Assembly: GCA_002371265.1 (NCBI GenBank)
Contig: DFGT01000024.1
Location: 248,001 to 312,000 of the forward strand
Direction: 5' to 3'
Source of the DNA: Bacteroidales bacterium UBA3743
GTDB lineage: Bacteria > Bacteroidota > Bacteroidia > Bacteroidales > Paludibacteraceae
DNA length: 64,000 bases
Shown: positions 8,866-17,440 of the stretch, in pieces
Numbering within the stretch: the first letter of the stretch is position 1
How the letters are laid out: the number at the start of each line of letters is the position of its first letter
Translations under genes and position numbers: made by a program
The notes under the pieces: generated by a model
What the model was told of the DNA's origin: nothing
Seen by the model: only the letters and a program-made list of their open reading frames with translations
Databases searched by the model: none

Positions 8866-9966
8866 TTACTCATGTTTTATAATTTCCCAATGGCCGCCTT
8901 TGTCTGGACCAACGCGGCGGATGATGCCACATTCCTGTAGCTTCTTTATATTTTTCTCCACACCGCGACGAGACAAGCCAACAATTGTAGTAAGTTCTTT
9001 TACAGTCACTTTCGGATTTTCCGCTATCTGTTTAATTATTTTCTCCACACTTTTCTCCACACTTTTCTCCACACTTTTCTCCACACTTTTCTCCACACTT
9101 TTCTCCACACTTTTCTGCGAACTTTCTACGACATTTTTCTGGACGCTTTCTTTTCTCTCGTCACTATTTCCCTCTTCAGTCGATTTAAGAAATATGTCTA
9201 TGTCATTATGCAAGTGCTCAATATGCAACTGCGTCATGCTATCGACAAAGATGCTGATATCTTCATTATTTCTTGTGTCAACAAGTGCCTGGATATAAGA
9301 TATTTTGTCCTCTTTGAGCACTCTCACTGGCAAAAGGTCGTATTCCATTTGCAACAAATTCATCAGCAAACGGCTGGTACGTCCATTGCCATCTGCCCAT
9401 GGATGAATGGTCACCAATTCGTAGTGAGCCCAAAAACTGAGTTCGTAGAGAGCACAAGGGTCTGTCTTGTCGACCAAAATGCGACGTTTGTTAAGTTCAT
9501 CGCAAAAAGCGGCTAGGCGTGACGGCACTTTCAGGTATGACATATACGACGGACCTCCAAGCCCAGCACTCACATTCAATTTGCGTAACTCACCTCGTGC
9601 CGACGAAAAACTTCCTGTCATTGTGTTGTATTCGCTTCCAGTATGTTCCATTACTTTAGCAGCCAACGATATAAGCCAATCCACAGTTATAGGCTCGTGT
9701 CGTTGGACCCATTTCATTCCATATTCGTATGCGGTCTTGAGGTCGAGGTTCATCATCTGCTCCTGTATTGTACGTTTGCTGCTGGTGATACCCTCGTCGA
9801 AAAGGAGTTGTGCCTCCACTTCGGTCACAGTACTGCCTTCAATGGCTGTGGAATGAGCAATAATGGAATAGAGATAGAATTTTTGAAAATCTATCTGTTC
9901 CGAAATGCCCAAATCCCTATATTGATTCAGCAATGTAATCAGGGTCTCTTTGTCTTGTTGCGTCAT
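8866..9966 (-). CDS. Fic family protein with KSVE repeat linker and C-terminal winged helix
   Basis: A 366-residue Fic-domain protein. The core motif HPWADGNGRTSR (residues 188-199) has all catalytic residues of AMP-transferases. An inhibitory motif S-TAI-EG (residues 39-44) near the N-terminus is of the class II type, so the enzyme probably keeps itself off until its N-terminal helix moves. A linker of six KSVE repeats (about 285-309) joins the Fic core to a C-terminal winged helix (VKELTTIVGLSRRGVEKNI), which suggests DNA binding and autoregulation. Target unknown. It converges on jetD and is bracketed by hairpin repeats, so it may travel as its own module. ATG start at 9966. Confidence 0.9.
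   Translation of the reverse strand: MTQQDKETLITLLNQYRDLGISEQIDFQKFYLYSIIAHSTAIEGSTVTEVEAQLLFDEGITSSKRTIQEQMMNLDLKTAYEYGMKWVQRHEPITVDWLISLAAKVMEHTGSEYNTMTGSFSSARGELRKLNVSAGLGGPSYMSYLKVPSRLAAFCDELNKRRILVDKTDPCALYELSFWAHYELVTIHPWADGNGRTSRLLMNLLQMEYDLLPVRVLKEDKISYIQALVDTRNNEDISIFVDSMTQLHIEHLHNDIDIFLKSTEEGNSDERKESVQKNVVESSQKSVEKSVEKSVEKSVEKSVEKSVEKIIKQIAENPKVTVKELTTIVGLSRRGVEKNIKKLQECGIIRRVGPDKGGHWEIIKHE
9037..9120 (-). repeat. 12-bp tandem repeat inside fic (KSVE codons)
   Basis: The 12-mer ACTTTTCTCCAC (plus strand) is repeated perfectly five times at 9049-9108, with degenerate copies on each side. It encodes lysine-serine-valine-glutamate in the Fic linker. Being 12 bp, gain or loss of a unit keeps the reading frame and only alters linker length. 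Confidence 0.95.
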
Positions 9967-10095
9967 AAACCTTTCTCTTTTTCTTATGCCGTAGCCAATA
10001 CCTTAAATCATGTAAATATACGATTTATTGTTTTAAATTCCACATGAAATTCAAAAGAAGTCATTTTAATATAGAATAGCATGTCCAGAAAACAG

Positions 10096-10132
10096 TATCA
10101 CACGAATTTGAATTCTTCATTTTCGTGTGGCA
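10096..10132. repeat. Hairpin repeat upstream of fic
   Basis: Second copy of the element at 8821-8859. CACACGAA pairs with TTCGTGTG over 8 bp; the outer bases have diverged (GGCATG instead of GATAGG). The 9967-10206 stretch around it holds no gene and no clear Bacteroides-type promoter for fic. Confidence 0.7.
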
Positions 10133-10206
10133 TGAGTGGTGATGCCTTCCCAAAATCCATTACTATCACATTCCTCCCGTCGCCCCCATTTTTTCCCTTA
10201 CATTCC

Positions 10207-10237
10207 TTGACATAAATGGAAATAAACATTATATTTG
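10207..10237 (+). promoter_or_regulatory. Bacteroides-type promoter of the DUF4010 gene
   Basis: TTG at 10207-10209, 20 bp, then TATATTTG at 10230-10237. It lies 35 bp before the ATG at 10272. Confidence 0.65.
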
Positions 10238-10271
10238 TTAAAGAAGGTTTCGAACATTAATTTTTTGAATC

Positions 10272-11558
10272 ATGGAATCAATATCAAATATATTCTCAGC
10301 CGACATCATCAATTTTGCTGTTGTTGCATTGATGTCATTAGTGATCGGGTTGTCACAGAGAAAATTATATGAAAAAAACAGCGACATATTGCACACATTT
10401 GGTTCCGACAGGACATTCACACTGATCGGCATATTAGGTTATGTGCTTTTTGTTGTCGGAAGTGGTAGTCTCACTCCTTTTCTTTATGGAGGAGCGACAT
10501 TGACATTGCTTCTATGCATCACGTATGCCCACAAACTGTTCATACGCCAACGGACAGGAATCACGTCGATAATGATTGCCTTGCTCACATATTGCATCGC
10601 ACCCATTATATATAAGACATCCATGACTATTGCCATTCTCATGGTGGTGACGGTGCTCGTTTTGGCGGAAATGAAAGACAAATTCACAGAGTTCACAAAG
10701 AAGATGAACGACGAGGAATTTATCAATCTTGCTAAATTTCTGATTATCGCTGGTGTAATCCTTCCAATCCTGCCTAAAAATGAATTGGTTGAGGGAACAG
10801 GTCTGACACCCTACTCTATCTGGCTAGCCACCGTCGTCATATCGGGAATTTCCTACATAAGCTATCTGGTGAAGAAGTATCTGTTTCCAAACGGAGGAGT
10901 CATCATCACAGGTATACTTGGCGGAATATACAGCAGTACTGCCACATGCATAATTTTGGCGAAAAAAGCAAAAGACCGCACAGATGACTTGAAAGAATAC
11001 GTGGCGGCAATCTTTTGTGCTATCACGATGATGTATTTCAAGATCTTTATTCTCCTTGGAATCTTCAACTATGGTCTGATGATTCAATACTGGTATTTGT
11101 TTGCCATTATGATTGTCGCATCAGCTGTAGTTGCATTCTTCTTCTATCGTCAAAAGCCCAAGGCAGGAGAAGTTGGTGCAGAAGTCAAAATTGAAGATGA
11201 GGAAGAAAAGAATCCATTGGAATTCAAAGTCGCAATTCTTTTTGCTATTCTGTTTATCGCATTCACATTAGTGACAAACTACGCTCTTGTCTATTTCGGA
11301 GACAGCGGTTTGAGAATTCTATCAATCATAGTGGGTGTGACAGATATCAATCCATTTATCATCAACTTGTTCCAGGCGCAACACAATGTATCAGAATCGC
11401 TTATAATTTTGGCCGCATTCCAAGCGATCATCAGCAACAACGTCGTAAAGATGTTCTATGGAATGTTCTTTTCCGGCAATAAATTGATGAAAGATCTATG
11501 CATCGGATTTGGTGTGATATGCGTCATCAACATTCTACTTCTTATCATCGCATTGTAA
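10272..11558 (+). CDS. MgtC/SapB-DUF4010 family integral membrane protein
   Basis: A 428-residue polytopic membrane protein with roughly a dozen hydrophobic segments. The N-terminal part (VVALMSLVIGLSQRKLYEK, then FGSDRTFTLIGILGYVL) resembles the MgtC/SapB domain with its conserved GxxR and RTF elements. The rest matches the DUF4010 part of long MgtC-like proteins. A charged loop at about 290-315 (AEVKIEDEEEKN) separates two membrane blocks. MgtC proteins affect magnesium homeostasis and ATP synthase in other bacteria, but for the DUF4010 form no substrate is established, and none can be inferred from the neighbours. Confidence 0.8.
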   Translation: MESISNIFSADIINFAVVALMSLVIGLSQRKLYEKNSDILHTFGSDRTFTLIGILGYVLFVVGSGSLTPFLYGGATLTLLLCITYAHKLFIRQRTGITSIMIALLTYCIAPIIYKTSMTIAILMVVTVLVLAEMKDKFTEFTKKMNDEEFINLAKFLIIAGVILPILPKNELVEGTGLTPYSIWLATVVISGISYISYLVKKYLFPNGGVIITGILGGIYSSTATCIILAKKAKDRTDDLKEYVAAIFCAITMMYFKIFILLGIFNYGLMIQYWYLFAIMIVASAVVAFFFYRQKPKAGEVGAEVKIEDEEEKNPLEFKVAILFAILFIAFTLVTNYALVYFGDSGLRILSIIVGVTDINPFIINLFQAQHNVSESLIILAAFQAIISNNVVKMFYGMFFSGNKLMKDLCIGFGVICVINILLLIIAL

Positions 11559-11559
11559 A

Positions 11560-11588
11560 GTTAGGACGTTCAGCCCTTAACAATCCTC
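11560..11588 (+). repeat. 29-bp dispersed hairpin repeat (family A)
   Basis: Copy in the form GTTAGGACGTTCAGCCC, then TTAACAATCCTC. The stem has lost one pair compared with other copies. It starts just after the stop of the DUF4010 gene. Confidence 0.8.
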
Positions 11589-11640
11589 GACACTACAACC
11601 AAATATTAAATAATTTTGAACAGATTCTAAAAAAATTGAG

Positions 11641-11648
11641 TAATTTTG
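11641..11648 (+). promoter_or_regulatory. Possible -7 element of purM
   Basis: TAATTTTG 22 bp before the purM ATG fits the -7 consensus. The nearest upstream TTTG (11615-11618) is 22 bp away, wider than the usual 19-20, so this is tentative. Confidence 0.45.
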
Positions 11649-11670
11649 CAGCAAAATAAAACAATTTAAG

Positions 11671-12837
11671 ATGAGCGACAAGAGATATGCTATGCGTGGA
11701 GTGTCGGCCGGAAAGGAAGACGTACACAACGCGATCAAAAACATCGACAAAGGAATTTTCCCTAAAGCATTCTGCAAAATCATCCCAGATATTTTAGGTG
11801 GAGACGCAGAATATTGCAACATTATGCACGCCGACGGTGCTGGAACGAAGTCATCGTTAGCATATATGTATTGGAAGGAGACGGGAGATTTGTCAGTGTG
11901 GAAAGGCATTGCACAGGATGCGTTGATCATGAACATCGACGACCTACTTTGCGTTGGAGCGACAGACAACATCTTGGTTTCATCTACAATTGGAAGAAAC
12001 AAGCTTTTGGTGCCAGGAGAAGTGATCAGCGCCATCATCAACGGCACAGACGAGCTTCTTGCTGAGCTACGTGAGATGGGAGTAGGTGTTTACGCCACAG
12101 GTGGAGAGACAGCTGATGTTGGCGACTTGGTTCGCACAATCATCGTGGACAGCACCGTCACTTGCCGTATGAATCGTAGTGACGTGGTCAACAACGCAAA
12201 TATCAGGCCAGGCGACGTGATTGTAGGTTTGGCGAGCTATGGTCAGGCGACATACGAGAAAGGATACAACGGAGGTATGGGAAGCAACGGTTTGACTTCT
12301 GCCCGCCACGACGTCTTCTCAAAATATCTTGCAGAGAAATATCCAGAGAGCTACGACAAAGCAGTACCAGAAGAGTTGGTATACTCAGGAGGTTTGAAAT
12401 TGACAGATTCAGTGGAAGGATCTCCAATCGACGCAGGCAAGTTGGTTTTGTCGCCAACACGCACATACGCGCCTGTAATCAAAAAAGTGCTCGACGAATT
12501 GCGTAGCGAGATTCACGGAATGGTACACTGCTCTGGTGGTGCCCAGACTAAGATTCTTCATTTCATCGACAATTTGAAAGTAGTCAAAGACAACATGTTT
12601 GATGTTCCGCCATTGTTCAAGACAATACAGCAGCAGAGCAACACTGAGTGGGCTGAGATGTACAAGGTGTTTAATATGGGACACCGTATGGAGATCTATC
12701 TTGACAAGAAGAACGCAGACAAGGTAATTGAGATTTCAAAATCGTTCGGAATCGACGCAAAGATCATCGGACACTGTGAGGAGTCTTCAAAGAAGGAGCT
12801 GATTATCAAGAGTGAGTTCGGAGAATTCCGTTATTAA
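11671..12837 (+). CDS. purM: Phosphoribosylformylglycinamidine cyclo-ligase (AIR synthase)
   Basis: A 388-residue PurM-type protein: it closes the imidazole ring of FGAM with ATP to give AIR in purine synthesis. It shows the AIRS domain hallmarks: HADGAGTKSSLAY near residues 53-65 (the DGvGTK nucleotide element), an acidic DALIMNIDDLLCVGA segment, and YATGGETADVGD. The C-terminal half carries the second AIRS domain (GMVHCSGGAQTKILHF). It is somewhat longer than the Escherichia coli enzyme, as I recall is normal in Bacteroidota. It stands alone between a repeat and a terminator. PurT, another purine enzyme, lies 46 kb away in this window. Confidence 0.88.
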   Translation: MSDKRYAMRGVSAGKEDVHNAIKNIDKGIFPKAFCKIIPDILGGDAEYCNIMHADGAGTKSSLAYMYWKETGDLSVWKGIAQDALIMNIDDLLCVGATDNILVSSTIGRNKLLVPGEVISAIINGTDELLAELREMGVGVYATGGETADVGDLVRTIIVDSTVTCRMNRSDVVNNANIRPGDVIVGLASYGQATYEKGYNGGMGSNGLTSARHDVFSKYLAEKYPESYDKAVPEELVYSGGLKLTDSVEGSPIDAGKLVLSPTRTYAPVIKKVLDELRSEIHGMVHCSGGAQTKILHFIDNLKVVKDNMFDVPPLFKTIQQQSNTEWAEMYKVFNMGHRMEIYLDKKNADKVIEISKSFGIDAKIIGHCEESSKKELIIKSEFGEFRY

Positions 12838-12848
12838 TCAAACATAGT

Positions 12849-12877
12849 AGAGACGTGGAGGCATTTCCACGTCTCTG
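12849..12877 (+). terminator. Rho-independent terminator of purM
   Basis: AGAGACGTGGA pairs with TCCACGTCTCT around a short loop, 12 bp after the purM stop, followed by GTTTATT. The gap up to 13070 is AT-rich; a lone TAATTTTG at 13011-13018 could be the -7 box of the next gene, but I see no matching TTTG. Confidence 0.75.
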
Positions 12878-13070
12878 TTTATTAATGCAGTCCGAAAAAA
12901 CATTCCACTCATATTTCACCATTTTTTTGGACTAATATAGAGAAAAACATTTTAACAAAAATTAAATATTTTTTTTGGAGAGAAATATGGAAATCTCCAA
13001 ATATATTTAATAATTTTGTAGCCAACAAAAGAAATAATTAACACAAAAATTAAATAAAATATGGGAACAG

Positions 13071-13844
13071 ATGCATAATATCAAAAAAGTATTCAACTTC
13101 ACTAGAATATATTTAGGTAGTTGTTTGGGTACTACAGGATCAATATGTTCTATTGCAGGGTTAGTAATGTGTTTTAGTAACAACAAAACAGCCATAATAA
13201 TTGCATTATCGATTGTTATTATATGTCTACTTATCATTGTTTTTCAGATAATAAGAGTAATCAACAAGTTTATTGATGAGAATTCCTCTGAAGATTACAA
13301 GCGAATATCCACCTTTCTAATCTTCAAATCCAACGATGGAGTGAAATCTACATTTGAAGTTTACCGCACGATACAATGCAAAAGGTTGTTTCTCACAGAA
13401 ATACCATATAATTTCAAATGGACAGGCGCAATTCCACCCAAAATCGAATCAGTATCACAAAAGATTAGTCCTCTGATCCACAACGAAAACAAAAACGAAT
13501 GGGACGTAGCGAAAATAACATTCAATCACCCATTAAAATACAACGAATGCACAGTAATCAGTATAAAAACGACCAATGAAGACACAGACAACACAGCCAA
13601 GCCATGGATAAGTTCACGTCTCGACACTCCTATAGAAATGCTTGTTTTTAGAGTTTTATTGTCTTACAAAAGCAAAGAATACGCAAAGCCAGCATATTTC
13701 GAAAGGAAAAAGATCGTGTCTCAAATAGATGGGGATTTCGAGTTCGTTGAATCCGTGGAATTTGACAAAGATCATAAGCTATATTATCACACAAAAACAA
13801 ATCCAGAGCCAGGCTATATTTATAGACTGAGGTGGGAGAAATAA
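13071..13844 (+). CDS. Hypothetical two-helix membrane protein
   Basis: A 257-residue protein I do not recognise. Two hydrophobic segments (about 16-34 and 40-63) form a hairpin anchor, followed by a soluble domain of about 190 residues rich in beta-like stretches and aromatic residues. No catalytic motif is visible. It lies 41 bp upstream of the AlkD-like gene on the same strand, so the two may be cotranscribed. No homologous family can be named from the sequence alone. Confidence 0.65.
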   Translation: MHNIKKVFNFTRIYLGSCLGTTGSICSIAGLVMCFSNNKTAIIIALSIVIICLLIIVFQIIRVINKFIDENSSEDYKRISTFLIFKSNDGVKSTFEVYRTIQCKRLFLTEIPYNFKWTGAIPPKIESVSQKISPLIHNENKNEWDVAKITFNHPLKYNECTVISIKTTNEDTDNTAKPWISSRLDTPIEMLVFRVLLSYKSKEYAKPAYFERKKIVSQIDGDFEFVESVEFDKDHKLYYHTKTNPEPGYIYRLRWEK

Positions 13845-13885
13845 GTCGGACACAAACAGACTAATTCTCTGAAATTGACAGAAAT

Positions 13886-14578
13886 ATGAATTGGAATGAC
13901 GTCATAGTTTTACTGCAGGCAAACGCAGATGATGATTATCGGGATTTCTCAATCAAACTGAGTCCCGGAGTGACAGCCATGTATGGCGTAAGATTGCCCA
14001 TTCTCAAACAGATAGCCAAAGATGTCTGCAAAGGAGATTGGGAAACGACGCTAAAAGAAGCCACCGACAACAGCATCGAAGAACTGATGATCCAAGGCTA
14101 CATCATCGGTTTTGCAAAAAGCGACTACGACACTTTAATCAAACATGTCGAGAATTTTGTGAAGAAAATCAAAGTATGGAGTGTATGCGACACCACCGTC
14201 GCAACATTCAAATTCGTACGAAAAGAGATGCAGAAGACGTGGAACTTTCTCGACTTTTATGCAAAAGATGCTGATGTATGGAACCGTCGTTTTGCGGCAG
14301 TGATGATGCTAAGCCACTTTATCAATGAGGAATATATCGACAGAGTATTGGAGAGGCTATCGTCCATGTCGCCATCCGGATATTACGCTGAGATGGGAAT
14401 AGCGTGGGCAATCCAAGGATGCCACTCAAAATTCCCAGAAAAGACAAAAGCAGTCTTAGAAAAGAAAATTTTAGCTAAAGAGGTGCAAAACAAAGCAATA
14501 CAGAAAATATGCGAGTCGCTTCGCACTTCTAATGAAGAAAAAGATATTCTACGGACACTAAAAATCATAGAAAAATGA
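13886..14578 (+). CDS. DNA alkylation repair protein (AlkD-like HEAT repeat)
   Basis: A 230-residue protein with the all-helical HEAT-like layout of the AlkC/AlkD DNA glycosylase family, which removes N3- and N7-alkylated bases without flipping them. The family aspartate is present in WSVCDTT (Asp about residue 102), preceded by the YGVRLPILKQIAK segment typical of the N-terminus. Length is normal. The stop overlaps the next ATG (ATGA), so translation is coupled to the oxidoreductase downstream. Confidence 0.85.
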   Translation: MNWNDVIVLLQANADDDYRDFSIKLSPGVTAMYGVRLPILKQIAKDVCKGDWETTLKEATDNSIEELMIQGYIIGFAKSDYDTLIKHVENFVKKIKVWSVCDTTVATFKFVRKEMQKTWNFLDFYAKDADVWNRRFAAVMMLSHFINEEYIDRVLERLSSMSPSGYYAEMGIAWAIQGCHSKFPEKTKAVLEKKILAKEVQNKAIQKICESLRTSNEEKDILRTLKIIEK

Positions 14579-15528
14579 AAAAGTTCAGATTCGTCATTCT
14601 CGGAGCAGGAAACATAGCCGAGAAATTCGCCAATGCAGTAAGCCTTATCAATGATTGCGAAGTTGCGGCAATAGGAAGCCGAAGCGCAGAAAGAGCGGAA
14701 GCTTTCGCGAAGAAATTTAATATAGAAGCTTCATTCGGCAATTATGAGGAGATGCTAGACTCCATCCGTCCAGACGCAGCCTATATTGCGACGACACACA
14801 ACACACATGTTAAGCTGATCAAACTTTGTATCGGTAAAAACATTCCTGTAATCTGCGAGAAGACAATGTGCATGAATGCAAAAGAGGCGGAGGAAGTTTG
14901 TTCTCTAGCAAAGGAAAAGAACACATTTCTTATGGAAGCGATGTGGAGTCGATTCCTTCCTGCCGTGAAAAAGGCAAAAGAATGGATTGCAGAAGGTAAA
15001 ATCGGCAACCCAGTCATGGCACAACTTCAGATCGGAAACAGATACCAGTTTGCAGCCGACAACCGTTTCTTCAGCAAAGAGTTAGGTGGAGGAGCCGCGC
15101 TCGACCTTGGAGTCTACGGCTACCAGATCACCACATTCCTTGTAGGTGAGAAGGTGAAGGACGTCAATTGTCAGGCAAGATATTCACACACTGGTGTAGA
15201 CACAACAGATCATATCTCCATGCGAGTAGACAACTGCCTGATAGACATCACAGCCACTATTGAGACAAAAATAGACGAGAACCTCATCGTCTACGGAGAG
15301 AAAGGAAAAATCACATTACCTCATTCCCAGTGGGCTGACGAATGCATTTTTGAAAGCATAGACGGGACAAAAATAATTTTCTCCGACAATGAGACACAAA
15401 ATGGGTTCGTCGGAGAAATCCAGGAAGTGATGAAATGCGTTCGTGATGGCAAAAAAGAAAGCAGCGTCGTTCCTCATTCGTTGACAATCAACTGCTCAAA
15501 AGTTTTGGATATGATAACACAGAAATAG
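14575..15528 (+). CDS. Gfo/Idh/MocA family NAD(P)-dependent oxidoreductase
   Basis: A 317-residue protein with an N-terminal Rossmann fold (ILGAGNIAEKFANAV at about 8-22) and the family's catalytic EKP-type motif as CEKTMCMN near residue 97, with Lys kept and Pro replaced by Thr. The C-terminal alpha/beta domain carries GGGAALDLGVYGYQI, the usual substrate-facing segment. It resembles dihydrodiol/sugar dehydrogenases (D-xylose 1-dehydrogenase-like). Substrate unknown. It ends the operon at a strong terminator. Confidence 0.85.
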   Translation: MKKFRFVILGAGNIAEKFANAVSLINDCEVAAIGSRSAERAEAFAKKFNIEASFGNYEEMLDSIRPDAAYIATTHNTHVKLIKLCIGKNIPVICEKTMCMNAKEAEEVCSLAKEKNTFLMEAMWSRFLPAVKKAKEWIAEGKIGNPVMAQLQIGNRYQFAADNRFFSKELGGGAALDLGVYGYQITTFLVGEKVKDVNCQARYSHTGVDTTDHISMRVDNCLIDITATIETKIDENLIVYGEKGKITLPHSQWADECIFESIDGTKIIFSDNETQNGFVGEIQEVMKCVRDGKKESSVVPHSLTINCSKVLDMITQK

Positions 15529-15544
15529 CAAAGAATTCACACAC

Positions 15545-15584
15545 AAAAAACGAGTGTCCAGATTATCTAGACACTCGTTTTTTT
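15545..15584. terminator. Bidirectional Rho-independent terminator
   Basis: CGAGTGTC (15551-15558) pairs with GACACTCG (15570-15577); a T-run follows on the plus strand and an A-run precedes it, so it can serve both the oxidoreductase gene and the convergent thioesterase gene. Confidence 0.85.
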
Positions 15585-15617
15585 ATATCACATTTCTAAG
15601 TAAGAAAGATTACTCCA

Positions 15618-16034
15618 TTACATAAATGAGTCAAATTCATAGTCCTTCTTCATGCGATAAGCCAATCCTGTGACTACAGCAAGGACTTCACCATTCTGGT
15701 TCATCACCTTAATGTCGCAATACGGCAATTTATAATGGTTCACCACCTCCGTACACTCAGCATAAAGATGGTCTCCCAACTGAGCAGACTTGATGAACGT
15801 TATGGTATTGGAAATACCCAACGACAATATGCCATGGCAATTAGAGACAGCAGCAAAAGCAAGATCTGCCAAAGTATACATCACCCCACCCTGACAAACG
15901 CCTGCAGCATTCAAATGATTTTCTTTCACTACCAGCTCTGCACGAGCAAAACCTTCACGCACTTCCGTCAGTTGAGCACCTATGCTCTGAGCGAATTTGT
16001 CGCTACTGTTTAGCCGTTCAAGTAACGTCGCCAT
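15618..16034 (-). CDS. PaaI-like hotdog-fold acyl-CoA thioesterase
   Basis: A 138-residue single hotdog domain. The central segment NAAGVCQGGVMYTLADLAFA (about 42-61) carries the helix and acidic residue of the PaaI/4HBT family, which hydrolyses aryl- or acyl-CoA. Its start codon overlaps the aminotransferase stop by one base (TAATG), so the two are translationally coupled. Position after iorAB-paaK-aminotransferase suggests phenylacetyl-CoA or related aryl-acetyl-CoA as substrate, giving free aryl-acetate. This substrate is inferred from context. Confidence 0.85.
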   Translation of the reverse strand: MATLLERLNSSDKFAQSIGAQLTEVREGFARAELVVKENHLNAAGVCQGGVMYTLADLAFAAVSNCHGILSLGISNTITFIKSAQLGDHLYAECTEVVNHYKLPYCDIKVMNQNGEVLAVVTGLAYRMKKDYEFDSFM

Positions 16035-17344
16035 TAATGATTCTTCTTAAAGGATTCTATACGCTCTTTAAACAACGGCTCCTGCTCCTTCTTGAAGAAA
16101 GATGTGCAGACACGGACACCCTGCTCATTAGAACCCATTGTATCTAGCGGGAATACTGCTATTCCATAATACATAAGTTCACGAGTCAATTCCAAATCAT
16201 TCATGCCCGGATACTGCACAGTGAAATAGAAACCGTCAGCCAATGGTGCTCCCATATCATTGTCATAAACCAGATAGAAGCCATTAGCAAGAAGCACATC
16301 CTTCATGAATTTGGCACGACGACCGTACTCCTTCACATCGTCCAAGAAATTGTAGCGTCCTTCACAAGCAGCCTCCATCAAAGCAGACATCGCATGCTGA
16401 ACACTATGAGTCGTGCCACTTGATAATGTATACATCAAACGGTTGCAGAAGAAGTTACCGAACTCTCCGACTCCAAATTTGTCTGCCAAAGGCTTGTATA
16501 CACGTTTGTACAACTTATTGCTGATACAAGTGACTCCGATTCTCTGACCTGCATAAGAGAATGCCTTAGATCCAGAAATCCACAAAACATAATTGTCTGT
16601 ATACTTAGCGACAGTAGCCTGATAAGGAGCCTCATATGGATGAGACAAATCACGACGGAAATCCATAGCAAAATAAGCCAAATCCTCCAAAACAATCACG
16701 TCGTACTTGTCTGCCAAACCAGCGATTCCCTTCAACTCCTCCTCTGTGAAACAAACCCAAGACGGATTGTTAGGATTAGAATAGACAATCGAATTAATGT
16801 TTCCAACAGAAAGAATCTCCTCCAACTTTTGGATCAACGCGTCGCCACGGAAATCATGGATGTCCAAACCGTTATGATTCAAGCCAATAACGTCACATTG
16901 AGTCGTCTGCACTGGGAAACCAGGCTGAATAAACAGAACCGTATCTTTTTTTGTACCTGCACAAGCATGGTGAATTGCCATAAATGACGCGAATGTGCCC
17001 TGCATACTACCTGTTGTAGGAATACAGCAAAGAGGATCTATATCGACCCCTATGAAAGCCTTCACAAACTGAGACGCAGCATTTTTGATACGTGGTATAC
17101 CGCCATTAGGTGGATAAATAGTGGCGCAACCATTGGCCAAAGCCTCCTGCTCAGCCTTCAGTGCAATTTCCGATGGTTTAAGACCCGGAACGCCCATCTC
17201 AAGATGAATAATCTGCTGACCTGTCTTCTCCTCCAACAAACGAGACAATGCCTGTATGTCACGGATCGTCGCATGAGAGAAATCACCCAACGCCATAGAA
17301 TTGATGGCATCAGTGACTATTTGATAATCTAATGGTGTAGTCAA
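16034..17344 (-). CDS. Class I/II (PLP) aminotransferase, probably aromatic
   Basis: A 436-residue fold-type I aminotransferase. SNPNNPSWVCF near residue 195 contacts the cofactor and WISGSKAFSYAGQR carries the Schiff-base lysine near 265. The reading frame opens with TTG at 17344; the next ATG would remove 16 residues (MTTPLDYQIVTDAINS), a segment I expect to belong to the family's N-terminus, so I keep TTG. A Rho-independent terminator sits between paaK and this gene, so it may be transcribed separately or by read-through. Its neighbours suggest aromatic amino acids to aryl-pyruvates. Confidence 0.82.
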   Translation of the reverse strand: MTTPLDYQIVTDAINSMALGDFSHATIRDIQALSRLLEEKTGQQIIHLEMGVPGLKPSEIALKAEQEALANGCATIYPPNGGIPRIKNAASQFVKAFIGVDIDPLCCIPTTGSMQGTFASFMAIHHACAGTKKDTVLFIQPGFPVQTTQCDVIGLNHNGLDIHDFRGDALIQKLEEILSVGNINSIVYSNPNNPSWVCFTEEELKGIAGLADKYDVIVLEDLAYFAMDFRRDLSHPYEAPYQATVAKYTDNYVLWISGSKAFSYAGQRIGVTCISNKLYKRVYKPLADKFGVGEFGNFFCNRLMYTLSSGTTHSVQHAMSALMEAACEGRYNFLDDVKEYGRRAKFMKDVLLANGFYLVYDNDMGAPLADGFYFTVQYPGMNDLELTRELMYYGIAVFPLDTMGSNEQGVRVCTSFFKKEQEPLFKERIESFKKNH

Positions 17345-17377
17345 TTTTAATAAATTTGTTTAGTATAACATAAAAAG

Positions 17378-17400
17378 GGAAATCCTAAAGAAGGATTTCC
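17378..17400 (-). terminator. Terminator between paaK and the aminotransferase
   Basis: GGAAATCC and GGATTTCC pair around a 7-base loop; on the minus strand CTTTTTATG follows. It would partly separate iorA-iorB-paaK from aminotransferase-thioesterase. Confidence 0.7.
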
Positions 17401-17412
17401 ATAAGAACTAAA

Positions 17413-17432
17413 GGGGAGCTATAAAGCCCCCC
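17413..17432 (-). terminator. Second hairpin after paaK
   Basis: GGGGAGCT pairs imperfectly with AGCCCCCC around ATAA, just after the paaK stop. On the minus strand it is followed by TTTAGTTCTTA. It may act together with the hairpin at 17378-17400. Confidence 0.5.
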
Positions 17433-17440
17433 TATAATTA

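Noticed and set aside
9037..9120. Short direct repeats resembling CRISPR or a minisatellite regulatory site
   Set aside because: They are in-frame KSVE codons inside fic with no spacers.
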